Below, piece after piece: positions 24,554-34,449 of a stretch of DNA of 64,000 nt. A program made the position numbers and the translations under genes. This DNA is from Altererythrobacter sp. B11. GTDB lineage: Bacteria > Pseudomonadota > Alphaproteobacteria > Sphingomonadales > Sphingomonadaceae. The stretch covers positions 1 through 64,000 of the forward strand of contig NZ_AP018498.1 in assembly GCF_003569745.1 (NCBI RefSeq). Direction: 5' to 3'. Position 1 is the first letter of the stretch; each line of letters opens with the position of its first letter. Below the pieces are notes generated by a model, which saw only the letters and a program-made list of their open reading frames with translations, had not been told where the DNA came from and searched no databases.

Positions 24554-27334
24554 TTACCTTGCCGTCCAGCCCCGAGAGAGGAATTCCTCAACGTCATGGC
24601 GTGCGAGGACGGACGACGCCTCACTCCAGTTCGTGTCGTCGTCGATCAGGGCGTTGGCGTATCTCGCCTTGAACGGGTCAGCGCGTTCGCGTGGGTTGGT
24701 GTAGGTACGCAGCCTCTGTTCGAGGTTCTCGATGTCCTCGATCCACTCGGCATCGATGGTTTCGGGCATGGTCCCCAAAAGATCATGAGTCGTCCGAAGC
24801 CGCTCGGAAAGGACGCGATAGACCTTCTCGTCGACCGTGCCCGCATAGGTAAGGTTGGCCATATCGACCCGGTCGCGTGTCTGACCAAAGCGCTTGATAC
24901 GCCCGATGCGCTGTTCGAGTTTTGACGGGTTCCAAGGCAGATCAACGTTAATCAGCGTGCCCAGCGTCTGGAGGTTGAGACCCTCGCAGGCGGCATCGGT
25001 GGCCACGACGAGGCTGATCTCGCGGTCTGCGATGAGTTTCTTGATGGCCGCGCGTTCGGCTGTCGTGCTCTCGCCGCCCTTCAGGATGCGCGATTTGCCG
25101 GCACCGGCGTAAATGGCGATCGGTTGGTCAGGATATTCCTTAGCGAGCTGGCCCGCTATCCAAGCCGCAGTGTCGTAGTACTGGCTGAAAATGATCGCAC
25201 CCATCTCCCGCCACGTTCGGGTTCCTGCCTGATGGTCGTCGAGGAAGTATTTCACCGCGCGGAGCTTGGGGTCATCCGCGTCAGTCAATGCATCGATTAG
25301 GTCCTGCAATGCGATGCGTTCGTCCTCCACTGCTTGGAACGCGTCGCCATCCAATTCCTCGAGCGCCTCGTCGTCGAGCTCCCGTTTTCCCAGGAGCGCT
25401 TCGGCGGTGGCGATGCCGGCGGCGTGGCTCGAACATATACGCTGCAGAAGGAGGGTCTTCATGAACCCTGCCGCCCTCGTCCGCTTCCGATACGCGACGG
25501 TAAAACGTTCCGCTGCAGAATATGCATCGTCGAACGCGGGCGAAGTCCCGATACTCAGGCCATCGAAGATATAGTCGGGCAAAGGAACGTCGCCGTTCGG
25601 ATGGATGTCGACCGGAAGCTTGGGGATCAGGCCCATTTCTTCCAGATCCCTGCGTTTACGCAGGACGACGTGGCGCAGGAGGGGGTTGTGGGCGCCCCTT
25701 TGGAAGTAACCGAGCCCGTCTTCGATCATCGTGAGACCGAGGTCGAGCTTCATTTCGGTGGCGGGGTTGGTGATGTCGGCAGGAAGCTTGGTCAGGATCC
25801 ATTCTTCCGCCCGCATGCCGAACTCGTCACGCAGATCCGCGATCAGGTCGTCATTGCCCGAGGGTGGCATCGGGTTGACGAGGAAATCCCATCCCTCGCG
25901 GACATGCGTGATCTTCTTCGTGCCCGTCAGTATCGGGACAGCGGTCTCGGCTTTCGACCATGGAGAATAGATATTACCGAGCACGAAGTCGGCACCGCGG
26001 TTGAGCACGGTCAGGAGGTCCCACAGGTCTTCGACACTGGTTTGGATCGGCGTCGCTGTCGACAGCAAGAGATGCCGAGTGCGCTCAGCGATGCGGGTCA
26101 TGAAGGAAAGCAGGTTATTGGGACTGCGTCCGGACGCGCCTGGCGGTTGTGCCCCGCGTGCCTTGTGCGCCTCATCGAGGATGACCATGCCGTAGCGACC
26201 CGCGAGAAGATGTTCCGCTTCTGTGTCGGGCTTGGCCTTTCCATGGTCCGCCATGCCGTGGACGATCAGGCCCGTGCTGACGATCCCGATCGCGTATGGG
26301 CACCTCGCGACATCGGCGACGCCCTGCCCTTTGATGATCCGACCTTCGGGATCGATCCAGCATTTTCGTAGCGAGTCCCAACGCGCTGTCGGCATCCCAA
26401 GCCGATCCTTGAGCTCGATCTGCCACTGCTCCGTCAGCGTCGAAGGGACAAGGATGAGGACCGGCCCGTCTCCGAGGAGTACCGAGAGCAGCGCCGAAGC
26501 CGCAAGCGACAGCGTCTTGCCGACACCGACCTCGTCAGCAAGGAGCAGACGAACCTTTCCGTAATCTCGCCGGTGCTGCAGGAAGATGCCGACAAAGGCC
26601 CTCTGCCAGCGCTGAAGGGATTCTCCGTCGCGATAGATCGGCGACTCGACCAGCGCCGCCCCCGGGATGTCTTCCGGAGCCAGACCCTCGACATTGGTTT
26701 CGTGGCGGTTTGCCAGACGTCCGACTTCCGCGACGACGACGTCCGGCAGGTCGACGCCTACTTTCCACAGGGCATCGAATTCGGCTTGAACCCACGCGAC
26801 CCCCTCGCGGGAGCTGTCCTCCCACACGAGCTCATAGTTGTGGGCCCAGGCTGCGCGTGTCTCGTTTATCGAGCCCATGAACGCAGCGCTCGTCCCGTCC
26901 TTCCCCTTCACGACACCCGCCTTGCCGTGAAGGAAGGGTGCGATCGAGCGCGGGACTACCTTGATCTGGACCCGTCCCGAGGTCAGCAGCTCGTGAAGGC
27001 GGCGATACCGGTCGCGATGTAGCGCAGCGTCCAGGACGGCGTCGCCCTCGACGAAGCGACGGAACAAGGCTGCGTCCCGCACGGTCTTGGCAGCCTGGAT
27101 GTCGGCATGGTCGAGTTCAGAATTGGCGACGATCCGGACGGTGCCGATGCTTGAAATCTCTTCCCCGACGAGCTCGAAGATCGACGAGCGGAAGTACCCG
27201 GCGATGCGATCGTAGGATTTCGCGGCCTTTAGTCGGTCCGAAAGATAGACGTGCGATAGCTGGCCTTGCCGAGAAGAGAAGCGAGCGAGGTGTCCTCCGT
27301 CTTTGAATGGTGTTGGGCGGGTTTCGCTCGACAT
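24554..27334 (-). CDS. PLD-like domain plus SNF2-family helicase
   Basis: This 926-residue protein combines two modules. The N-terminal phospholipase D-like domain has HGKAG at about 136-140 and FMGSIN at 152-157, a single HxK...GS.N set. The SF2/SNF2 helicase has Walker A DEVGVGKT (267-274), DEAH (387-390) and STATPIQT. Its motif VI is NPSKLEQRIGRIKRFGQ. Such proteins translocate on DNA and may cut it with the PLD site. It lies 8 bp after the DUF1156 methylase in the five-gene cassette. The PLD-helicase-methylase set recalls DISARM, which also unites these functions, but the ATPase and DUF3780 partners differ. Confidence 0.88.
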   Translation of the reverse strand: MSSETRPTPFKDGGHLARFSSRQGQLSHVYLSDRLKAAKSYDRIAGYFRSSIFELVGEEISSIGTVRIVANSELDHADIQAAKTVRDAALFRRFVEGDAVLDAALHRDRYRRLHELLTSGRVQIKVVPRSIAPFLHGKAGVVKGKDGTSAAFMGSINETRAAWAHNYELVWEDSSREGVAWVQAEFDALWKVGVDLPDVVVAEVGRLANRHETNVEGLAPEDIPGAALVESPIYRDGESLQRWQRAFVGIFLQHRRDYGKVRLLLADEVGVGKTLSLAASALLSVLLGDGPVLILVPSTLTEQWQIELKDRLGMPTARWDSLRKCWIDPEGRIIKGQGVADVARCPYAIGIVSTGLIVHGMADHGKAKPDTEAEHLLAGRYGMVILDEAHKARGAQPPGASGRSPNNLLSFMTRIAERTRHLLLSTATPIQTSVEDLWDLLTVLNRGADFVLGNIYSPWSKAETAVPILTGTKKITHVREGWDFLVNPMPPSGNDDLIADLRDEFGMRAEEWILTKLPADITNPATEMKLDLGLTMIEDGLGYFQRGAHNPLLRHVVLRKRRDLEEMGLIPKLPVDIHPNGDVPLPDYIFDGLSIGTSPAFDDAYSAAERFTVAYRKRTRAAGFMKTLLLQRICSSHAAGIATAEALLGKRELDDEALEELDGDAFQAVEDERIALQDLIDALTDADDPKLRAVKYFLDDHQAGTRTWREMGAIIFSQYYDTAAWIAGQLAKEYPDQPIAIYAGAGKSRILKGGESTTAERAAIKKLIADREISLVVATDAACEGLNLQTLGTLINVDLPWNPSKLEQRIGRIKRFGQTRDRVDMANLTYAGTVDEKVYRVLSERLRTTHDLLGTMPETIDAEWIEDIENLEQRLRTYTNPRERADPFKARYANALIDDDTNWSEASSVLARHDVEEFLSRGWTAR

Positions 27335-27342
27335 TGCGTGCC

Positions 27343-30300
27343 TCAGGCGATTTTCTCGTTGCGAATGAGCTGAGCCAGGGTGGCGGCGTGGCGCCCTTCG
27401 CGATCATCATCCCGCCCGCGCTTGAGTGCGAGATATTCGGCGATCTCGACGAGGTCGTCACGGCGTCGGTAGTAGTTCTCCACCATTCCTCGCAGCTGCT
27501 CCAGGATCACATCGGCGTCTTCTTCCTTCGACAGCTGATAGGTGCCGTAAAGGACAGCGCGGATCGGACCGTCACCGAAATCGACGATGTCGAAGCCGGT
27601 GCGGTGCTTGAGGTCGTCGGACCGCTTCAGCCTTGCAGAGTTTGCGCGGTTGTCCGCCATGAGCGCGGAATAGTCCGGCACCCGGAATGCTCGCGCGAAA
27701 TTCTGGTAATTGTCGAGCTTCTTGAGCCCCCCGGCTTCGAGACCCAGCATCTTGAGGTAGAATCTTTCGCTGCCGGTCAGCTGCTGCCAAAGACGGGGTG
27801 ACAGTCCGTCGGGGACCATATGCTCGTTAGCGACCTGTACCGCGAAGTCGATGATCCTTTCGACGAAGCCCTTCTCGCCGCGCTGCCGCGGGCGTGTCGC
27901 CTCGGCGGTCATGTCGCGCCCGTCGATCCGGGTGTAGCCTGTCAGGACGCGCAGGGCCGCTGCGTAGCCGGCCATCTGCAGGTCGGCATCCTCGAACAGG
28001 TTTTCCATCCGCCCCTCGCCCTTCAGGGACTGGTTGAGCCCGACGAGCGTATCGATCTGTCGTGCGACTTCGGAACGCACTTCGTGGGCGATCTCGTCCT
28101 CGTAACCGCTCTCGTCGCCAAGTCGCTTGCGCAGGACGAGTATCACGGTGCCCTGGACGAGTCCTGCACCTTTCTTGCCGGGCGCGTTGCTGCCGGTTTC
28201 AGTGGCGATGTACCATGCCGCACTGACTTTGAGACCGGCGCCCCAGAATATCTGCGCGAGATCTGCCCAGACCGAACCCGACTGGTGCGTGAACATCACG
28301 ACCTGCATCCCGTTGTGGGGCATCTTCTCGGCCAGATTCGCATACGTCGCGACCATCTTGCGTCGGAACTCCTCGCCCTCGCCCTGAATAGCGAGCGGCC
28401 TTCGCGAGTCCCACGTCCAGCCGTCGAACGGTGCAGGTGGATTCTTGCGCAGCCAGGAGATGAAGAATTCGGTGAGCTCGTGGTAGACCACCGCATCCGC
28501 ATATGGCGGATCGGTGATCCAGATGTCCCGCTCCTGTGCCGCCTGCATTCCAGGAAGCGTATCGATGCGACGCGGGGCATCGAGTGCCCATGATCTGGAT
28601 GGGCCGCCGACGAGCGTGCGCATCCCTATGGCCCCCCTCACGCAGAAGTTGATCAGCGTGTTCAGCGCCTGATTATCGAAAGTACCTTTCGGTCCGCCGA
28701 GTCCGCCACCTTGTCCCGTAGCCCAGCGATTGAGGCGCGAATTGTTGTCCAAAGCTCGCGGCATAAAGAAGTACATCTTCGCTGCGTCGGGGTGAGCGCG
28801 GATGCGGCGATGGAGCTGCGCCATCGCCAGGATCTGGCGCGGATGAAACAGGTGCAACCAGTTGCTCCAGCCGCGGGTCCGGATGGGATCGTCGGTCTTC
28901 ATTCCGGGCTCGACGGGCATGTCAGGCACGAGACCTTCTTCGCGCCAATCCGGCAAGTTCTTGCGTACGACGTCGACCACTTCCCGATCCCTATCGAGAT
29001 CCGCTTCGGTGGGGCCGGCGAAGTAGGTCGACTGCCTTCCGCTCTCCAGCGTCTCGGCGGTCGCCCAATGGATGCAGTAGAGTCGCTCGCGGAACACATC
29101 GCTGTCGCGCGGTACTATGTCGTCGCTGCTCCACTGGCGGAGTCTGTTGCCGCGCGTCTCTCCGGTGCGGAAGTCGCCGCGCACGGACGAGATCGAGAAC
29201 CGATACGTCTCGCCTTCCATTTCGTAGGTGACGTAGTCGCCGTCGACAGTGCCGTTCTCGGCTTCGGCTAGCGCCCTTTTGCCGACACCGGTTTCGATCT
29301 CGATCTCGATCCGTTTGCTTTCATGGTCGGGCACGAGCTTGCCGATCGTGCCGGTCTTCGGGCTGATGACCAGGCTCGGCACGAGGGGAACCGAATAACC
29401 CGTCTCCGGGCAAGTCGTCTCGAGGCAGTAGAGGTACGCCTTGGCGCGGTTGCCTTCGCTGTCGGTTTCATACGGCGCCATGTCGTCTTCGACGTCCCGC
29501 TCGATGGCGGCGAGTTCTCGCATCACTCGTTCGAGTTCCTCGGGCGATGAACCTGCCAGCTCGAACGAGCTCCATGTCAGCAGGGCGGCGATTGGGTTGG
29601 GATCGGAGGCGTAGGTGTCGCAGCCGGTTCGCAGTGCTTCGAAGGGGATCTGGCCCGAACCGGAGAACGCATCGCCGACACGCGGTCGATGCCCGAACCG
29701 CATGATGCCCAACTGCTCGACCAGTTCGGGCATGCTGTGCGCATCCGTGCCCAAATGGGCGTTCGCCTTGGCCCAGACATGGCCGTAATGACGCACACGG
29801 GCGTCCGGCTCTTCTTCGAGGTACTCGGGACGAAGGGACAGATCGACCTTGTCGTTATAGGGAACCTTGGCGAGGATCTTCTCGGCCATGTTCCGCCAGC
29901 GACCGCTGTCCAGCATCTGAGGTGACCAGCGGAGACGATTGCCCGCTTCGGCCAGAGCTTCCTCGCTCAGGCTTTCCAGCGAGGTGAATTCTCTGCCATC
30001 CTTCACGACAAAGGACCTGCGGGTCTCCTCCTGGCTCAGCCCTCCGTGGGCGAGCGCAAGCCGGGCATAGTGTCTTGCCCCTTCTCCATGACGTTCCACG
30101 AATCCGCGGTCGTCGATCATCATCAGGGCCTCGAAGATTTCGAGGTCCGTTTCGGGATCGTCCGTGGCGGGAAGCAGTGCACCGAGGATGCAAGCCCGGT
30201 TGAGGATCAGAGGCTTGCGCCCCTTCCAGTAGCTGCCGAGCCCGGTCAGTGTCTGACTGGAGACGGACTTGCGCTCGGCCTCGGATTCCTTCGATATCTT

Positions 30301-30378
30301 CTGAGCGGGCCAGAGCCGTTCGATCAGCGAAGGAGCGTCCTTCAGCGAGAGAGGGGTGACATTGGTGGCGTTGGTCAT
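27343..30378 (-). CDS. DUF1156 DNA methyltransferase
   Basis: This 1011-residue protein has the N-terminal DUF1156 pattern (IERLWPAQKISKESEAER, GSYWKGRKPLILNRACILGA). The methyltransferase motif I is DAFSGSGQIPFEAL (about 236-249), and the catalytic TDPPYAD motif lies near 640. Motif order I then IV and the DPPY form fit an N6-adenine or N4-cytosine amino-methyltransferase. These large proteins (COG1743) are recurrent in defence islands, where they probably mark self DNA. It is preceded by the DUF3780 gene by 3 bp and followed by the helicase by 8 bp, so co-expression is nearly certain. Confidence 0.88.
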   Translation of the reverse strand: MTNATNVTPLSLKDAPSLIERLWPAQKISKESEAERKSVSSQTLTGLGSYWKGRKPLILNRACILGALLPATDDPETDLEIFEALMMIDDRGFVERHGEGARHYARLALAHGGLSQEETRRSFVVKDGREFTSLESLSEEALAEAGNRLRWSPQMLDSGRWRNMAEKILAKVPYNDKVDLSLRPEYLEEEPDARVRHYGHVWAKANAHLGTDAHSMPELVEQLGIMRFGHRPRVGDAFSGSGQIPFEALRTGCDTYASDPNPIAALLTWSSFELAGSSPEELERVMRELAAIERDVEDDMAPYETDSEGNRAKAYLYCLETTCPETGYSVPLVPSLVISPKTGTIGKLVPDHESKRIEIEIETGVGKRALAEAENGTVDGDYVTYEMEGETYRFSISSVRGDFRTGETRGNRLRQWSSDDIVPRDSDVFRERLYCIHWATAETLESGRQSTYFAGPTEADLDRDREVVDVVRKNLPDWREEGLVPDMPVEPGMKTDDPIRTRGWSNWLHLFHPRQILAMAQLHRRIRAHPDAAKMYFFMPRALDNNSRLNRWATGQGGGLGGPKGTFDNQALNTLINFCVRGAIGMRTLVGGPSRSWALDAPRRIDTLPGMQAAQERDIWITDPPYADAVVYHELTEFFISWLRKNPPAPFDGWTWDSRRPLAIQGEGEEFRRKMVATYANLAEKMPHNGMQVVMFTHQSGSVWADLAQIFWGAGLKVSAAWYIATETGSNAPGKKGAGLVQGTVILVLRKRLGDESGYEDEIAHEVRSEVARQIDTLVGLNQSLKGEGRMENLFEDADLQMAGYAAALRVLTGYTRIDGRDMTAEATRPRQRGEKGFVERIIDFAVQVANEHMVPDGLSPRLWQQLTGSERFYLKMLGLEAGGLKKLDNYQNFARAFRVPDYSALMADNRANSARLKRSDDLKHRTGFDIVDFGDGPIRAVLYGTYQLSKEEDADVILEQLRGMVENYYRRRDDLVEIAEYLALKRGRDDDREGRHAATLAQLIRNEKIA

Positions 30379-30381
30379 TCC

Positions 30382-30948
30382 TTAGAGGTCCTCGAAGCTG
30401 ATCTGTCGCTGGTTGCCCGGCGCGACGGCGCCCGCACCTTCCGTCAATCCGATTCGGATGGCCTTGCGCCATCCCTTGTCGACGTCGTCGGCGCGGCCGG
30501 TCGAATGGACGGCCATTGCATATAGCCACCACCGTTCTTCGGGTCGCAGTCCGGTCCAAGCGTCGATGGCGGCGGGGATGAGGGACACGTCGCATGTCTC
30601 CACCGCCCATGCGAGCACGCACAGTTCGCGACCCAGCAGGCGATGGACGAGATTGTCCTTCGCCTCCCACCGGCCGGTGGCGATCCTTCGCCCTTTCAGT
30701 CGTTCGTTGAAGATCTGCCTAGCGGTCGGTGCGATCGCTCTCCATCGCTTCGGGTCGAGCCGGCAGCGGACCACCTGGTCGGACTGGAGCCTCGTCTCGG
30801 GATCGAACTGGGGTCCGGCGATCCCGAAATCCTCGATGATCACCACCGGCTCACGCGACGAACCGCTGATCCGAACGATGAAGCGTTGCGGATCGATCTC
30901 GTCGGTGGGAACGCCGAAGCCGACGCTCTCCTTCGCACGTGTGGCCAT
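30382..30948 (-). CDS. DUF3780 domain protein
   Basis: This 188-residue protein begins MATRAKESVGFGVPTDEIDPQRF and carries the conserved LLGRELCVLAWAVE and GLRPEERWWLYAM segments that I associate with DUF3780. Its function is unknown, but it recurs beside DUF499 and DUF1156 genes. The ATG at 30948 is chosen because the upstream in-frame extension overlaps the DUF499 gene and lacks family features. It is 38 bp downstream of the DUF499 stop and 3 bp upstream of the methylase. No catalytic residues are evident, so a structural or recognition role in the complex is likelier than an enzymatic one. Confidence 0.8.
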   Translation of the reverse strand: MATRAKESVGFGVPTDEIDPQRFIVRISGSSREPVVIIEDFGIAGPQFDPETRLQSDQVVRCRLDPKRWRAIAPTARQIFNERLKGRRIATGRWEAKDNLVHRLLGRELCVLAWAVETCDVSLIPAAIDAWTGLRPEERWWLYAMAVHSTGRADDVDKGWRKAIRIGLTEGAGAVAPGNQRQISFEDL

Positions 30949-30986
30949 AATCTTTTCCTTCCGCTCAACCTGTTTCAGGACAAGCG

Positions 30987-33900
30987 TCACTGCTGTTCTA
31001 TCTCCGTGGGATCGACCGCCTCGTCGATTGCCGACGCGAACGCGTCGATGTCTGCCGCCCGCTGGAAGTTCAGGGCCTTCCACGTAACCTTTACGTCAGC
31101 CTGGTCATCCTTGACCTGCGTCCTTCCGAACTTCGCCGCTTCCTCGATGGCTGCACCGTCAACCTCGATGTCAGCGGCGAACGAAGTCGTCACGTTCTGG
31201 CTGCCGCTACCGACGATCACGACGACGGACTGGAACGTCACGTTCGACTGCTTGGCCTGGGTCGTGGCGGCGAAGACCTTGTCGTTGGTGTTGGCCTGCA
31301 TCGTCCGGCGAATGACGGCCGGCCGTGCGGCGTCGATCTTCTGCCCGGCCCCCTCGCGGCGGTTTATCCGAAAATCCTGCTTGATCGTGACGCCCTGTGC
31401 CTCCGCGTAGGCGTAGATGGTGACGTCCTCCGTCCCATCGAGCTTGATCGGTCCGGTGTATTCCGAACCTTCGGCAGCGTTCGTGCCGTCGGTGTTCCAT
31501 CGGATCGTTCCGGTGGGCTTGACCGTCAGCGTGACCTCGTAACCGCTGCCAACCGGCTTGGGCTGATGAGTGAGGTGCAGCCGATTGGTCCATTCATGGA
31601 CATCGCCGGTTTCGTGCTCGCCATCCGGATCGATCGCGAGGAAGTAGCGCTTCATGTCGGCCGTGCGCACGGTAGTGTCGTCGAGCACCGGCGAGTCCTT
31701 CGTGACATCGGGATCGTTCGACCAGTGGATGACCGGCCTGCGGCCGGCATTCTGCGCACTGACATGGATCGTCGCCGTCCCGGTCCCTTCGTCGTAGCCG
31801 GCATCAGCTACCGCGATCCGGGTCTTCTGCTTGGCGAAAGGACCCTTTTCGATCCAGCCGTTGCCGGTGTCGCGCCATACCCCGCGTGCCTTGGCGAGGC
31901 GGATCAGCTCATCGAGACCGCCTCTCGGCAGCCAGAGCCAGCGGACATTCGAAATTGCGCGGTCCTGGATATCGGCGAGCCTGGTGGTCTTCTCCGTTCC
32001 TGGCCAGAGCATATCTTCGGCACGAATCCGAAGCTTCTCGAACTCGCCTTCGACGTCTTGCACGAGCTTGCTCGCGCCGGTTGCGGTGAGAGCGGCTATG
32101 ACGGCACCCTCGCCGTCGAAACCGGAACCTTCGGAACGCCGGTGGCCGTCGAGCTTGAGCGGCGTGGCGACGAGGCCTTCACCGCTGCTGTCCTTGGCTG
32201 GATACCAGATCTTGTTCAGGGTTGAGGCGATCGTGGTGTAAACGTCGATCTCGGCTTCCGCTTGTCGTTCTTCGAGGTCGGGCCGGTTCGGGCTATTGAC
32301 CCCTTCCTCCTTGAGGACCTTTTCGATGGCGTAGGCGGTTCGCACCTTCTGCTCGACCGAGGCCAGCGAATGACCGTCCCCGCTGACGATCGCGAAGTTG
32401 TTCTTCGCGGTTGTGTCGGAAAAGAGCTTGCTGGCGGTATCGGGTGGCAGCTTGGCATCCGGCGAGAGCACGATCAGGACGCGTTCGCCCCGGGTCTCGA
32501 TATCCTCGACCTTCGGAAGGGGCTGCACCCTGGCATAAGCGGTCTTGAGCTTCGGCGCGAACACCTCTTCGAGACGCCGTGCGAGGTCTTGGTCGACCTT
32601 GTGCGCGGGCGCGTTCTTGGCGGTGTTCTCGATCTTCTTGGTTAGGTTCTCGTTCTTGGAAAAGAACCAAGCGCCGTTGTCGCGGCGATGGAGATACCAC
32701 GAGATTGACTTGAGCGCATCGAATCCGGTGATGAATTCTGCTTCGGAGCGATGCGGAGCAAGCAGGTAGGCCAACACCTCGGTATCCAGCAGGCCTTTGA
32801 CCGCGTCCGAAGCCTCCGCGAGCGAAGCCATGAGGATCAGCGTCGCCGCCTGACTAGCGGCGTCGTTCTGCGCATCGAGGTCGATCTGTTCCGCGTGCGC
32901 GTCGCTGGTGCCCGTGTCGACGATGTCCTGCGTGATCGCCGCATCGAGATTGTAGATGTTGTTGATCACATCGCGCGTTTCGCGGTCGGCCAAGTCGATG
33001 TGCTGAGGCCCAAGAAGATAGACGTCGTTGTGCTTGCGCGCCTGTGCCGAGCGGATCATCAGCGCGGCGAGCGTCATCAGGCCACGCGTCTGGCGGAAGT
33101 TCTCATTGTCCTTGAAGGTCGCGACGACGGTCTTCAGGCCGGGATGGAACGGATAGGTCGCCTGGACCTCGTCCGCGATCTTCTCGGCCGATCGCTCGAG
33201 CGTCTTGGAGGTCACGGCTGCGGACAGGATCTTGCCGTATTCCTCCGCAACGGCATCGACGACGGCGGAATCCGGTTCTTCGGTCAGAAGCCGCTTGCGC
33301 AGAATGGCATAAATCTCGTCTGAACCGAGTTCCACGGGGGTGATCGGCTTGGCCTGACGCCTGGCTTCGGCGGTCACCTGATCGATGATCTTGGTGAGGT
33401 CTGCGCTGGCCCTGTACTGGCCCACGAGCGTCGACAGCACCACGCAGAGGTGCGGCACCTTGGTCGCCGCGGAGAACAGGTTGGACAGTGCCTGGGACGT
33501 GACATCCGCCAGGGTCCCCCCGCCGACCGGGATGGAGACGGCGGCATCGAGATAGGGCGGCAGTTCGTCGAAGAGGATGAGCACGGGCTCATCTCCAAAC
33601 AGATCGATCCAGTCCTGCTCATTCGGGAACCGTGGGCCATGAGCATAGAACTGTGCGAATTCCTCGGCCTTGCCGAGCTGTTCTGCGACGCTGCCCCAGA
33701 GGTATTTGTCATGCGGGATATTACGGCCCGAAACGACGACGACCTTCGCTTCGACCGGTTGGAAGCCCTCGGTTATCTTGGTGTCCAGCGTGCGCGCGAC
33801 GGTCGGGTTCGCCGCGAGATAGCCAAGCGCGAGCATCGAGTGGGTCTTGCCTCCGCCCATGGCCTGCCGAAGTTCGAAGATCGCCTGCTTGTTGGTGCCG

Positions 33901-34088
33901 GCCAGACGCTGCAGCCCCTGACGGATGAGCGTCGCCATGCCTTCGGTGACATAGGTCTTGTCGAAGAAAGCTTCCGCGTCTTCGTGCGTATGTCCGGCCA
34001 GGTCGGATAGATCCTCGATCTGGTCCGTGAGCGCGAAAGCGATCGCATCCTGTTTGAAGGTGCAGGTGTCCAAGACAGTCTGAAGCAT
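30987..34088 (-). CDS. DUF499 family ATPase
   Basis: This 1033-residue P-loop ATPase belongs to the DUF499/COG1483 family. Walker A is RQAMGGGKTHSML (GGGKTHS about 78-84), and Walker B is VLILFDELPPYL (about 169-180). The rest is a long helical body plus a C-terminal part rich in beta-strand-like sequence. Such ATPases accompany DUF1156 methylases in defence islands, where they are thought to power a DNA-processing complex. The start at 34088 is set by a TAATG overlap with the small upstream HTH gene. The in-frame extension to 34136 runs into that gene. It is the largest protein of the window. Confidence 0.88.
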   Translation of the reverse strand: MLQTVLDTCTFKQDAIAFALTDQIEDLSDLAGHTHEDAEAFFDKTYVTEGMATLIRQGLQRLAGTNKQAIFELRQAMGGGKTHSMLALGYLAANPTVARTLDTKITEGFQPVEAKVVVVSGRNIPHDKYLWGSVAEQLGKAEEFAQFYAHGPRFPNEQDWIDLFGDEPVLILFDELPPYLDAAVSIPVGGGTLADVTSQALSNLFSAATKVPHLCVVLSTLVGQYRASADLTKIIDQVTAEARRQAKPITPVELGSDEIYAILRKRLLTEEPDSAVVDAVAEEYGKILSAAVTSKTLERSAEKIADEVQATYPFHPGLKTVVATFKDNENFRQTRGLMTLAALMIRSAQARKHNDVYLLGPQHIDLADRETRDVINNIYNLDAAITQDIVDTGTSDAHAEQIDLDAQNDAASQAATLILMASLAEASDAVKGLLDTEVLAYLLAPHRSEAEFITGFDALKSISWYLHRRDNGAWFFSKNENLTKKIENTAKNAPAHKVDQDLARRLEEVFAPKLKTAYARVQPLPKVEDIETRGERVLIVLSPDAKLPPDTASKLFSDTTAKNNFAIVSGDGHSLASVEQKVRTAYAIEKVLKEEGVNSPNRPDLEERQAEAEIDVYTTIASTLNKIWYPAKDSSGEGLVATPLKLDGHRRSEGSGFDGEGAVIAALTATGASKLVQDVEGEFEKLRIRAEDMLWPGTEKTTRLADIQDRAISNVRWLWLPRGGLDELIRLAKARGVWRDTGNGWIEKGPFAKQKTRIAVADAGYDEGTGTATIHVSAQNAGRRPVIHWSNDPDVTKDSPVLDDTTVRTADMKRYFLAIDPDGEHETGDVHEWTNRLHLTHQPKPVGSGYEVTLTVKPTGTIRWNTDGTNAAEGSEYTGPIKLDGTEDVTIYAYAEAQGVTIKQDFRINRREGAGQKIDAARPAVIRRTMQANTNDKVFAATTQAKQSNVTFQSVVVIVGSGSQNVTTSFAADIEVDGAAIEEAAKFGRTQVKDDQADVKVTWKALNFQRAADIDAFASAIDEAVDPTEIEQQ

Positions 34089-34324
34089 TAGTCGTCCCTG
34101 TTCATGAATTGCTCGACGAGCCGGGTTGTGTTGCAAAGGGTGTGGCCGCGGTCCTGCAGTAGAGTCAGCAGGCGTGGGGGAAGGGTATCCGGCAGGTCTC
34201 GATCCCCGGCCGCCCAGAAGCGGACGAGCCGATCGGAGACACCGACGTCACGCGCAAGCGCCCGTTGCCAATGATCCCCATAGAGCGATTCTCCGACTGC
34301 CCTGATTAGCTCGTGACCTTCCAT
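34088..34324 (-). CDS. Small XRE-like HTH protein, cassette regulator
   Basis: This 78-residue protein has a helix-turn-helix of the phage-repressor kind: GDHWQRALARDVGVSDRLVRFWAAGDRDLPDTL. The recognition helix is probably VSDRLVRFWAAG. It is the first gene of the DUF499-DUF3780-DUF1156-helicase run and overlaps it (TAATG). It is likely to control the operon, and perhaps the divergent phosphoesterase-STAND gene, through the shared 125-bp spacer. Confidence 0.7.
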   Translation of the reverse strand: MEGHELIRAVGESLYGDHWQRALARDVGVSDRLVRFWAAGDRDLPDTLPPRLLTLLQDRGHTLCNTTRLVEQFMNRDD

Positions 34325-34449
34325 GTTCCTAATTCTAGGACAAGAACTTCAGGAAGCATAGCGACCCTAGGGTAATTGTCCCCATCCGATGCTCGGCTTC
34401 CATGTTCATCCGGTTGCCTGTTCACCGCATGTTCTCTACCATCGAAACG
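34325..34449. promoter_or_regulatory. Divergent promoter spacer
   Basis: This 125-bp region separates the divergent HTH-led defence operon and the metallophosphoesterase-STAND gene, so it must hold both promoters unless the latter starts at the upstream ATG at 34402. A partly symmetric segment (AATTCTAGGACAAGAA) near 34331-34346 might be an operator. This is inference only. Confidence 0.35.
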
